This document shows positions 33,140 through 44,498 of a stretch of 64,000 nt of DNA, in pieces. The notes below the pieces were generated by a model that had not been told where the DNA came from, searched no databases, and was given only the letters and a program-made list of their open reading frames with translations. The DNA comes from Stomorhina lunata (taxonomy: Eukaryota > Arthropoda > Insecta > Diptera > Rhiniidae). A program made the translations under genes and the position numbers. Every line of letters starts with the position of its first letter. The first letter of the stretch is position 1. The stretch covers positions 155,416,828 through 155,480,827 of the forward strand of contig OW121740.1 of NCBI GenBank assembly GCA_933228675.1, written 5' to 3'.

Positions 33140-34690
33140 TACAAAAATTTTTCTATAGAAAATTTTTTTATCAAAAATTTTTCTATAGAAAATTTTTTTT
33201 ATCAAAAATTTTTCTATAGAAAATTTTTTTATCGAACATTTTTCTATAGAAAATTTTTTTATCAAAAATTTTTCTATAGAACATTTTTTTATCAAAAATG
33301 TTTCTATAGAAAATTTTTTACCAAAAATGTTTCTATAGAAAATTTTTTTACCAAAAATGTTTCTATAGAAAATTTTTTTTCCAAAAATGTTTCTATAGAA
33401 AATTTTTTTATCAAAAGTGTTTCTATAGAAACAAATTTAATTTAATTTTTTAATCAAAAATTTTTCTATAGAAAATTTTTTTATTAAAAATTTTTCTATA
33501 GAAAATTTTTTTATTAAAAATTTTTCTATAGAAAATTTTTTTATTAAAAATTTTTCTATAGACAATTTTTTTATCAAAAATTTTTCTATAGAAAATTTTT
33601 TTATCAAAAATTTTTCTATAAAAAAATTTTTTATTAAAAATTTTTCTATAGAAATTTTTTTATCAAAAACTTTTCTATAGAATTTTTTTATTTTTCTATA
33701 GAAATTTTTTTTATCAAAAATTTTTCAATAGAAAATTGTTTTATCAAAAATTTTCTATAGAAAATTTTTTTATCAAAAATTTTTCTATAGAAAATTTTTT
33801 TATCAAAAATTTTTCTATAGAAAATTTTTTTATCAAAAATTTTTCTATAGAACATTTTTTTTATCAAAAATTTTTTTATCAATAATTTTTCTATAGAAAA
33901 TTTTTTATTAAAAATTTTTCTATAGAAAATTTTTTTACCAAAAATTTTTCTATAGAAAATTTTTTTATCTATAATTTTTCTATAGAAAATATTTTTATCA
34001 AAAATCTTTATCAAAAATTTTTCTATACACAATTCTTCTATAGAAAATTTTTTTTTATCAAAAATGTTTCTATAAACAAATTTTTTATCAAAAATTTTTC
34101 TATAGAAAATTTTTTTATCAATAATTTTTCTATAGAAATTTTTTTATTAAAAATTTTTCTATAGAAAATTTTTTTACCAAAAATTTTTCTATAGAAAATT
34201 TTTTTTAACCAAAAATTTTTCTATAGAAAAAGTTTTTATCAAAAATGTTTCTACAGAAAAATTTTTTATCAAAAATGTTTCTATAGAAAATTTTTTTTAT
34301 CAAAAATTTTTCTATAGAAAATTTTTTATCAAATATTTTTCTATACAAAATGTTTTTTTCAAAAATTTTTCTATAGAAAATTTTTTTATCAAAAATTTTT
34401 CTATACAAAATGTTTTTTTCAAAAATTTTTCTATAGAAAATTTTTTTATCAAAAATTTTTCATAGACAATTTTTTATCAAAAAATTTTCTATATAAAATT
34501 ATTCTATAGACATATTTTTTTATTTGAAATTTTTCTAGAAGATTTGAAAATTTTTATCGAAAATTTTTACAGAAAAATATTTTTATCGAAAAATATTCTA
34601 TAAAATTTTATTTTTATAGAAGAATTTTCCAAAGAAAAATATTTGTATTAAACATTTTTATATAAAAAATGTTTGAATCGAAAATATCTA
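33140..34690. repeat. 30-bp CTATAG minisatellite, main part
   Basis: Roughly 50 units of AAATTTTTCTATAGAAAATT plus TTTTTATCAA (30 bp). Common variants are ACCAAAAATG, ATTAAAAATT and TATACAAAATG. Because 30 is divisible by 3, the minus strand stays open as IFYRKIFDKK repeats for up to 114 codons; this is a shadow of the period. Every unit contains the palindrome TTTTCTATAGAAAA. Confidence 0.93.
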
Positions 34691-34693
34691 AAA

Positions 34694-35433
34694 ACAAGTA
34701 AGAAAGTGCTATAGTCGGTCAAGCCCGACCATACCTTACCCTTCACCACTAAGGTCAAAAGAGCTATTATTCCTATATAAAGACAAATATTTGCTAAATT
34801 TTGCCATCATACAAACATTTTCTCAAAACTTATATATTTAAGCTGCTTCCGACATTTGGACTTATATGAGAGCTAGGGTCAAATGTGGACCGATTATCTC
34901 GAAATTTAGCAAATTAACTACAGTTGTTACAAAAATTATGTATGTAAAAAATAAACTTAAAATTCCCATTATCTTCAGATTTACGGGCTTTTTAGTGATT
35001 TTTATCTCATTTAGTGCGTTTTTAAAGAAAAGTTTGTATGGGAGCTATGGTCAAATGTGGGCCGATTTCAACGAAATTTGGCACAGTAATTTTAGTTTAT
35101 ATAAGCAGTATTTGTTTAAAATTTCGTGAACAAATATTATTATGTGTGGCCAAAAAATCAATTTCGTGAAGTGAGACCTATGAGAGGTACCATAAATAAT
35201 GGACCGATTTTAACGAATTTCAATAGTCATGGTCCCTTTACCAAAAAAATGACCTGTGCCAAATTTCATAAAATTATCTTTAGAATTGGAACCTGTAGTT
35301 TGATTACAAGGTTTACATGGGGGTCCAGCCAGACGGACGGACTGACATCGCTAAATCAACTCAGAAATTGATTCTTAGTCTATTGGTATACTAAAAAGTG
35401 GTTCTGGAACCACCTATGGTGGTGAAGGGTATA
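34694..35433 (-). mobile_element. HINE-like element, copy G (full length, reversed)
   Basis: Plus-strand order: ACAAGTAAGAAAGTGCTATA, hairpin GTCGGTCAAGCCCGAC, CCCTTCACCAC, body, ACGGACGGACTGACATCGCT, then CCACCTATGGTGGTGAAGGG. Two open frames (87 and 81 codons) match frames of copy B at many positions (for example VKCGPIISKF against VKRGPITSKF). It abuts the end of the 30-bp array. Confidence 0.82.
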
Positions 35434-35506
35434 ATAGTAATAATGAATATTATTGCTCAGTCTATAAAAAATATATTAGAAAAGGTTCTTTTGATATTGG
35501 AAAAGC

Positions 35507-35902
35507 TTAACCCTATCTACCCCGGGGAAAAAAATTTATTTTTTTTTTTAATTTTCTAAGACAAAGTTACGGAATTTGATGAAATTTTTAGCGAACTTCA
35601 ACCAAAATACATTAAAGTAATTAATTTTTTCTAGAATTAAAGTTTTTTTTAAACAAGATTTTTTAACCCTAAACAGAGATGAGGACTAAAATGACCTAAG
35701 ATTTTAGTTGTATATTTTGGTGTCCGTTTAGGTTAAGATACATATTTAATAATAATAAGCTTGGTAGGAACAGTTACAACAATTACGCTTCTTGAATTTT
35801 TGTGGAAATTCGCTACAAAATTCATGAAATTCCGTTATTTTGTCATGAAAAATTAAAAAAAAAACTAAATTTTACTTTTTTCCCCGGGAAGAAAAGGGTT
35901 AC
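35507..35902. mobile_element. 396-bp piggyBac-like foldback MITE
   Basis: The left end is TTAA|CCCTATCTACCCCGGGG. The right end, in reverse, is GTAA|CCCTTTTCTTCCCGGGG. The arms match for about 100 bp (GACAAAGTTACGGAATTTGA against GACAAAATAACGGAATTTCA). The centre contains TTAACCCTAAACAGAGATGA then GGACTAAAATGACC, which is itself a TTAACCCT end shared with 20.7 kb. Ends and size agree with 27898-28237. The right flank TTAC is a one-base decay of TTAA. Confidence 0.65.
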
Positions 35903-38468
35903 TTTTTGGTACATTTTGCAACATTTAAACAAAAACTCATATGGACAAAAATCAAATAGTTTTAATTTTCGGATATAAAAAAAAATTCAAAAAATTTTAC
36001 AAAAGGTGAGTCTTAGTGAAATTCTGCTGCCTTGACTTATGGACAAATTTAATTTAAAAGAATTTCTTATTTAAATATAAGTTTTAATAGGTGCATATCT
36101 TTCTAAGATATAAAATTCTCATTTGGTCCATAAAATCGTTAATCCTAATAATTTTTTGGTGCGCTTCAAATCTAAGGCTTTATTAAAGAATAGTTTTAAG
36201 ACTATTCCCGATCAATTTTGAGCTAAACTCGCGACGTGCTTCATTGAAATGATTTTTTGGTGCGCTTTTGCTTTTAGGTGCTAAATGGCAATAAACTCGG
36301 TTTACTCGGTAGTTTGGAAATTTTCATTCATATTTGCGAGTGTGCTCCACGAAAAACCGGTATTTTGAAAAATTTACGCTCAAAAACTCCTCGTTTACAC
36401 CTGTTATATATTATAGCTATATATAACACATTAACGAGATATATATCAAACAATGCGAAATTGAAAGATCTACAAATCATTATCTACTTTTTTAAAATTC
36501 TTTGAGGCGGCCAAAAAATATGCGAAAAAAAATAAAAAGTGGGAAAACGAGATTAAAATTTTGGCAGCCATTTAGTAGTATTAGGAGTAACAAAATTAAA
36601 ATTTAGAGGGAAGTGGATTTATCCCCTAAGTGTGGTAACTATTTCGTAGAACACGACTTGGGTAAAACGTTAATGACTTGGGTAAAATGTTAAAACAAAT
36701 GCAGAAGAAGACGAAATATGAAGAAAAACTTGAATGCTTCAATCGATTTTTTAACGTTTTTTTTAAATTGCATGTCAATTACGCTTAGAGGCGCAAATTT
36801 GCGCAACTAAAATATTGTGTCCAGTATACAAAAGTTTTTGCGAGTTCAAGATCCTTAATTAGATTTTCCGAACTCCTAAGGGTACAAAAATTATTCGAGG
36901 TAAAATTCGGTTTCAAAGGAATAAAAACTGTTTGATTTTTGCCCATATACATATATGTATAGCAAAATTTTCAAATCCCAATTTTATAAGATAATACAAA
37001 CTGAAGACATTTGTATGGTACTTTTTGAAAATGAAGTCATCTACTTAGTAAAAACGTTATTATGGTACTTTCTTAAAAAATTTAATTCAAATCCCAAAAA
37101 GATTTTCTACAACTTAAAACATAAAAATTATATTAATTCAATTTATTTAACACTTCACTGTGTCTTCATATATATATCAAATAAACTTAATGTATGACCA
37201 TGTCCTGTTTCTAAAAAAAAATTACCAAAAATTTTTTATCCTCAAACTTATCACCACAAACAAAAATTTTCTTTTTTACATAATCCAAAGCATTAATTTG
37301 GCAAATAAAAAACCCTCTCAAATCTCGTATATGATATACAAATAGCAATGAAAAACTACCTATTTATAATAAAAATCATTTGAAAGTTTTTTCTTCACGT
37401 ACTTTTTTTCTTTGAGCAAAACGTTATAGAAAAACCAAAAAAATAGCCACAAAAAGCCCCCGAAATGTTTGTAAAATATCAAAAAACTAGTAAAAAAAAC
37501 AAGCTTAATTTACAACAAATTCTAAAGAATAGCAGAAAGCTCACAAAAAAAACTATAACAAACGAAAAAATAATATTACTACAATAAAATACAAATGAAC
37601 AAAAATCTATCTATAAAATAAATACAAAAGATAAAAGGACCATCAAACAAAAAAAAAAAAAAACAGACAAATACAAAGATACTCTCTTACACACGTGTGT
37701 AAATTTGTACATGTTTGTGTAAATATTTGTTTAATATAAGTAGACACACAAGGACGGACGGTTTTGTTTTGTAGTTATTTGCACAATAGACAAACAATTG
37801 TCAAAAATTTATAAAAAAAAGGATATACAGTGAATTGAAATTAAATTTGTAGTTCCCTTTACAACTCGAGGGCCTAACAAAACGGAATATCAAAATTTTT
37901 ACACATGAGAATAAATACGAGAATTTACAAATACATTCAAAATCCATTTGAGACTCAGTCATTGTTTGAAATTACCAAAAAAATCCTTAGTTCTAAGTTT
38001 TGTTAAAAGTTTGAAAACGATCGTTTTGCACACTTTTTGTGTTCTTATTTTATTTTTTTGTAAAAATCCCAAAAAGTATTGATATAAAAAGGAGCGTCGT
38101 CATCAAGATGTTTAAATGTGTTTGAAAGAAAGACAAAAAAGTATATAAAATATATATAGAAACCTATAAAGAAATAAAGATAGTAGGTTAGCAGGCAAAA
38201 TTCTTATACTTTTACATATGTATTTATATTTCAACTTACTTATAAAACCATACATACATACTTTCATACATATTTACTTACTTTTGGGCTTATAATAGCA
38301 TATGTGTAAGAAGACTTTTTATATACGTTTATCAAAATCACACCGATACCCCGTTAGACAGTTTCCTAAAATTAAGTTTGGAAATATAAATTTCTTAAAA
38401 AAAAAATGCTGCAACCTTATTCAAATTATTTTGTTTGCTTTGATAAATATAAAAAATGTTGGTTAAAT
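35903..38468. other. unassigned AT-rich DNA
   Basis: No recognised element. A pyrimidine-rich TTTTGCTTTTAG just before 36276 precedes a 75-codon frame (36278-36505). Its translation has no motif I know, and the acceptor-like signal is weak. A near-palindrome GTTATATATTATAGC..TATATATAAC lies at about 36400-36424, and ACTTGGGTAAAAYGTTAA is repeated twice in tandem near 36655-36690. The rest is A-rich simple sequence with GGACGGACGG near 37752. Confidence 0.45.
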
Positions 38469-38605
38469 GGTTGGTCACGCCAGCATCACTAGTAGAAGTA
38501 TTCCGAAAACCACGCATTATATCTAATTTGCAAGACAAAATAAATACGAATTATAATGTTTAAGCAAATATCTAAATAAAGTGAATATTATCGTCTAAAC
38601 TGACT
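38469..38605 (-). mobile_element. decayed relative of the ribozyme-bearing insert
   Basis: GGTTGGTCACGCC.. then CGAAAACCACGCATTATATC, ..AATTATAATGTT.. and ATTATCGTCTAAACTGACTT follow the same order as 32937-33080 (GGTTGGTTAAGCC, CGAAAACCTCGCATTATTAC, GAATTATGTTC, ATTATCGACTGAAC). The ribozyme core position is destroyed: CTGAAGA corresponds to roughly CTAGTGA. This copy holds mainly the part upstream of the ribozyme. Confidence 0.65.
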
Positions 38606-38729
38606 TAAAAGAATTAAAAAAAACTTCTTATAATTTTTTTATTTAACTTTTTTTTAGCACCTTTGAGGGTACTTTATGTTACACTACTTGACAAAACTGA
38701 ACTTTTTGCTTTGCATGGGATCTTATATC

Positions 38730-40650
38730 GGAGATAGTAGTCTCGAATACTAGTAGACAGTCTCAACTACTACAGTCGATAGTCTCTACTACTGAAGTCG
38801 ACAGTCTCGACTACATTTGTAGACAGTTTCGACTACTTTAGCTGATAGTATAGACTACTATAGTCGACAGTCTCGAGTACTTTAGTCGATAGTCTCGACT
38901 ACAATAGTCGATGGTCTAGACTAATATAGTCAATAATCTAGACTAATATAATCGATAGTCTCGACTGTTATAGCCGATAGCCTAGACTAATAAAATCGAT
39001 TGTCTCGACTATTATAGTCGATAGTCTCGACTATTATAGTCGATAGTCTAGACTAATATAGTCGATAGTCTCGACTATTATAATCGACAGTCTCGTCTAT
39101 TTTTGTCCATAGTCTAGACTAATAAAGTCGATAGTCTCGACTATTATAGTCGAAAGCCTCGACTAGTAGAGTCGACAGTCTAGACTAATATAGTCGAAAG
39201 TCTCTACTACTATAGTCGAAAGTCTCGACTACTATAGTAGATAGTAAAGACTACTATAGTCGATAGTCTCGAGTAACTTGGTCGATAGTGTCGACTACTA
39301 TAGCCAAAAGTCTCGACTACTATAGTCGAAAGTCTTGACTATTATAGTCGATAGTGTGGACTATGTAGTCGATAGTCTTGACTATTATAGTCGACAGTCG
39401 CGTCTAATAAAATCGATAATCTCGACTATTATAGTCGATAGTCTCGACTATTATAGTCGACAATTTTGTCTACTATTGTCGATAGTCTAGACTAATATAG
39501 TCGATAGTTTCGACTACTATAGTCGATAGTCTAGACTAATATAGTCGATAGTCTAGACTATTATAGTCAGCAGTCTCGTCTCCTATAGTCGGTAGTCTAG
39601 ACTAATATAATCGATAGTCTAGACTACTACAATCAACAGTCTAGACTAATATAGTCGATAGTCTAGACTAACATAGTGGATAGTCTCTACTGTTATAGTC
39701 GACTTTCTCGTCTACTATTAAACTATTGTCGATAGTCTTGACTAATAAAGTCGATAGTCTCGACTACTATAGTCGATAGTCTAGACAAATATAGTCGATA
39801 GTCTAGACTATTATAGTCGATAGTCCAGACTAATATAGTCCATAGTCTCGACCATTATAGTCGACAGTCTCGCCTACTATAGTCGATAGTCTTGACTAAT
39901 AAAGTGGATAGTGTCGACTAATATAGTCAATAGTCTCGACTATTATAGTCGACAGTCTCGTCTACTATAGTAGATAGTCTAGACTAATAAAATCGATAGT
40001 CTTGACTATAATAATTTATAGTCTAGAATAATATAGTCGATAGTCTCGACTATTATAGTCGACAGTCTTGTCTACTATTGTCGATAGTCTAGACTAATAT
40101 AGTCCATAGTCTCGACTATTATAGTCGAAACTCGCGTCTACTATAGTCGATAGTCTAGACAAATATAGTCGATAGTCTCGCCTATTATAGTCGATAGTCT
40201 CGTCTACTATAGTCGATAGTCTAGACTAATATAGTCGATAGTCTAGACTAATATAGTCGATAGTCTAGACTAATATAGTCGATAGTCTTGGCTACTATAG
40301 TTGACAGTCTCGTCTACTATAATCGATAGTCGATATTATTGTCGATAGTCTCGACTATTATAGTCGACAGCCTCGTCTACTATATTCGATAGTCTTGACT
40401 AATAAAGTCGATAGTCTCGGCTATTATAGTCGATAGTCTCGCCTACTATAGTCGGTACTCTCGACTACTATAGTCGATAGTCTAAATGTAGTCGATAGTC
40501 TCGACTATTATAGTCGACAGTCTCGTCTACTGTAGTCGACGAGACTGATAAAATCGATAGTCTCGACTATTATACTCGATAGTCTTAACTGTTATAATCG
40601 ACAGTCTCCTCTATTATAGTCGATAGTCTAGAGTCTAGACTAATACTCCG
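38730..40650. repeat. 22-bp TCGACTATAGTCGA-type satellite, orientation 1
   Basis: Array of TAGTCTCGACTATTATAGTC-GA (22 bp) with many one-base variants (TAGACTAATATAGTCGA, GACTACTATAGTCGA). About 87 unit lengths. The unit is close to a palindrome, but ACTACTATAGT against ACTATAGTAGT fixes orientation. This block reads opposite to the large blocks at 51.8-57.2 kb. Heterogeneity is much higher than in the 55.4-56.1 kb block. Confidence 0.93.
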
Positions 40651-41869
40651 TCAGTTCGTTTTCAGTTTGGCGTCTCCGCGGGTCTTCCAGACCTCCTGGA
40701 ACCTTGATATTTTCTAGTGCTTATACTTATTGATATTTTGTATAGACACTGTAATTCGAATTTATTTTATCTTAGAAATTAGATATAATGCGTGATTTTC
40801 GATCTGTCTAGAATTAGATTTCCTGCTAATGATTTCCAAACTAAAATTGAAATCTATCGAGGAAAGGTTGTCCTCAGCAAAGTTAGAAAATTTACAAAGC
40901 CGTTGTAATATAACCAAGTGTCAAACGCCTTAAAAGTGATCATAAAAAAGTTTAGAAAATGTGTTTACAATTCTTGACGTTTTTAACGAAATACAAAGTT
41001 TGAAAGCGAAACCCTCTTTAAGAATTTCTACTTTTTTCGTTTCGTATTTTTGGGGAATTTTAATAAGAACATATTTTCTATATGAACAAAAAAAAACAAA
41101 AAGCAGACATCCAATATTTATCGTTATACATAAGTACATAAATATTTGTATGTAAAGGATACACAACTTATCATCAGTTTTAAAGTCGTACATATACAAA
41201 GATTCAGAGACACATGTGAAATCGTTTGAAAATTACATTTTAAAGTTTTGTAAAATTTTTGGCGCAAGTACTAGTATATAATAAATATATTGATAAAAAA
41301 AAGTTGTTGTTTTTTAAAGGGACTTATGTATAAATATTCTACCTATATTTTTCGTATTATATGTATATCTCCTTTATATTATGGATGGCTGACTAAATTA
41401 TGTTTGTAGTTCTTATTGTTTGATTCTGCTGTTTCTTCTCAGCTTTACACTGCAGACGGACCGACCTACAGACGGACATTAGTTGCTGGTGCTGCCGTTT
41501 TTGACTGAATTTAAAGATGATGATGATGACTTTATGGCATTATTTGAACGTGTCGTGCTAAACGTTGTAGTCGTTGACTGCAAAAAGCCAGACAGTAACA
41601 ACGTGTCCAAAATGCCCTTGATCATTTTAGTTTTTTTTTTATTGTTTCTTAACCAAGTGTTTTTTTTCTTACTCTGTTTTGTAGTTGTTGTTAGAGTTTT
41701 GGATCTCTTATTGGAAATGGGCATTTGTAAAGTTGTAGGTTCTGTACTTTATTTTTCGCAAAAACTAAAACATTTGAAAATCAGCATGAAATAACCCAAA
41801 TATGGAGCATTTATAAAAAAACAGTAGAGTCTCGATAAGTCGTAAGTTGTTTAGTAAGTTTTACATATA
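40651..41869. other. unassigned DNA with a GC-richer, GTT/GAT-triplet patch
   Basis: 40660-40720 (GTCTCCGCGGGTCTTCCAGA) and 41430-41720 are less AT-rich. The latter has GGACCGACCTACAGACGGAC and GATGATGATGATGAC. A 103-codon plus frame (41483-41794) and an 81-codon minus frame overlap there, both shaped by triplets. I see no domain. It resembles the CAA/CAG island at 25.8-26.5 kb and could be UTR or regulatory DNA. Confidence 0.4.
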
Positions 41870-43265
41870 AATAAAATTTATAAATATACAAGAATTTTTT
41901 GAAAAATTTCCTATAAAAAAATATCAAATTTGCTATAATAATAGAAAATTTTCAAAAAATTTGCTATAAAAATAGAAAATTTTTAAAAAATTTAATATAA
42001 AAATAGAAAATTTTTGAAAAATTTGCTATAAAAATAGAAAAATTTCAAAAAATTTGCTATATAAATTGGAAATTTTTGAAAAAATTCCTATAAAAATAAG
42101 AAATTTTTAAAAAAAATCCTATAAAAATAGGGAATTTTTTAAAAATTTCCTATGAAAATAGAAACTTTTTGAAAAAATTCCTATAAAAATAGAAAATTTT
42201 TGGAAAATTTCCCAAAAATAGAAAAAAATTTCCAATAAAAATAGGAATTTTTTGAAAAAGTTCCTATTAAAAATAGAAAATTTTTGAAAAATTTCCCATA
42301 AAAATAGAAAATTTTTGAAAAATTTCCTAAAAAATAGAAAATTTTTGAAAAATTTCCTATAAAAATAGAAAATTTTTTAAAAATTTCCTATAAAAATAGA
42401 AAATTTTTTAAAAATTTCCTATAAAAATAGAAAATTTTTGAAAAGTATTAAAAATAGAAAATTTTTGAAAATTTTCCTATAAAAATAGAAAATTTTTAAA
42501 AAAATTTCCTATAAAAATAGAAAATTTTTGAAAAATTTCCTATAAAAATAGAAAATTTTTGAAAAATTTCCTATAAAAATAGAAAATTTTTGAAAAATTT
42601 CCTATAAAAATAGAAAATTTTTGAAAAATTTCCTATAAAAATAGAAAATTTTTGAAAAATTTCCTATAAAAATAGAAAATTTTTGAAAAATTTCCTATAA
42701 AAATAGAAAATTTTTGAAAAATTTCCTATAAAAATAGAAAATTTTTGAAAAATTTCCTATAAAAATAGAAAATTTTTGAAAAATTTCCTATAAAAATAGA
42801 AAATTTTTGAAAAATTTCCTATAAAAATAGAAAATTTTTGAAAAATTTCCTATAAAAATAGAAAATTTTTGAAAAATTTCCTATAAAAATAGAAAATTTT
42901 TGAAAAATTTCCTATAAAAATATAAAAATTTCCTATAAAAATAGAACATTTTTTTGAAAAATTTCCTATAAAAATAGAAAATTTTTGAAAAATTTCCTAT
43001 AAAAATAGAAAATTTTTGAAAAATTTCCTATAAAAATAAAAAAATTTTGAAAAATTTCCTATAAAAATAGAACATTTTTGAAAAAATTCCTATAAAAATA
43101 GAAAATTTTTGAAAAATTTCCTATAAAAATAAAAAATTTTGAAATGTTGTCCTATAAAAATTGAAAATGTTTGAAAAATTTCATATAAAAATAGAAAATT
43201 TTTGAAAAATTTCCTATAAAAATTGAAAATTTTCAACAAATTTCCTAAAAATATAATTATAAAAT
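41870..43265. repeat. 31-bp minisatellite (TTTCCTATAAAAATAG)
   Basis: The unit is GAAAATTTTTGAAAAATTTC plus CTATAAAAATA (31 bp). It is almost perfect at about 42520-42910 and degenerate at both edges. About 45 unit lengths. It has no counterpart on the right side of the mirror arrangement. AAAATTTTT and AAATTT blocks make each unit self-complementary. Confidence 0.93.
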
Positions 43266-44498
43266 TTTTCGATACTCCTTTTATTTTAAAATTTAGATGT
43301 TGGCCTTATTGACGTTCGAATTATCTCGATTCTACTGTAAAGCTAAAATGTTTTTTTTATGTTACACTTATTTTCTTTGCCGCCATAGGAAGCCTAAACT
43401 GAAAAACCACTTAGATCGTAATATTTGTAAGTTTTAATATTTGTATAATTCGGTTTGATTGCCATCATTAAAAGATTTTTTAAATGATATTTAGAAATGT
43501 ATAGCATCTTTCGATTTCGGCTTCGAAACTGAAATGAATCATTTGCTATGAGTTATACAATATTATTCATTATAAAATAAATGATAATTTATTAGCAAGT
43601 TTTAATTCCAGGAATAATGAATGTCTATTAAAAGAAGGACTTATATACACCCAACAGTTCCAAATTTAAAAAAAATGTCTCTAATAAAGCGGAAATAGGC
43701 ACTTTTCTAACAACAAATACATATTAAATAAAACTATAGTCATTTTCCCAATATTAAAGACATAATTTGAAACTACTGGGTAAATTGATTCGAATACTGA
43801 TAAATTAAATTTGACACAACTTTGCCTAACAAATGACTTAAGATCTGAAATTTATTATAAATAAATTGAAGGATTGAAACTATTAATTTTATTAAATTCA
43901 TCTAAATTTCTAAAAGTAACAATGGTTTCCCCATACTACTTTAACCAAATATTAAATGATTAAACCAAATTCAATACAAAAACACTTCCACTATTCATGC
44001 TAATATTAAATCATATCCCTATTGTAATTAAAAAAACACTAAAATTTTCTTTACAAAATTTGTGTATAAAAATTATGCTTTCAAAAATTGAAATTTTTTT
44101 CTTTATATAAATTGATATAAAAAGAATTATACTACAATTTTTTTAAAAAAGACAATTTTATTTGAAATGCTCTATTTGAAATTAATTGTCTTAATTCTTT
44201 TCAGCAATTTTAATTTAATAAATATCTGATATACCTGTAATTCCGAGTTATGTTATTTTTTATTTTTTCATTTTATTTTTATTTAAATTTTTTTATAATT
44301 TCAGCACCTGATCTTTTAATAACATTAAGAAATTTTTTTACTATAACAAAAAATTCAAAATAACTCAATTTGAAGGAATTCAATAAACTAATAAAATAAA
44401 CTGGAAAACCATAATTTCTGCATAAATGTTTTGATAAAGGAGATTAATTCAAGATGACAAGGTATGTTAAGAAAAACATTTTTAATCTATTACTCTTA
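43266..44498. other. AT-rich DNA, nothing recognised
   Basis: No gene, repeat period or element ends were found. The last ~60 bp before the 11-bp satellite (GACAAGGTATGTTAAGAAAA) do not match the flanks of its inverted partner. Confidence 0.45.

Noticed and set aside
33098..34408. Minus-strand frames with IFYRKIFDKK repeats (65-114 codons)
   Set aside because: Shadow of the 30-bp minisatellite. No start context and no consistent boundaries; breaks occur wherever a unit has an indel.
32445..34690. CRISPR array (regular ~30-bp units)
   Set aside because: The units are continuous tandem repeats without unique spacers, in eukaryotic-type DNA with no cas genes.
36278..36505. Possible exon after TTTTGCTTTTAG
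   Set aside because: The acceptor-like signal is weak. The translation has no known motif and no donor site or partner exon could be defined.
41479..41794. Opposite-strand frames of 81 and 103 codons
   Set aside because: Both follow GAT/GTT triplet content and T-runs. They overlap each other completely and lack recognisable motifs.
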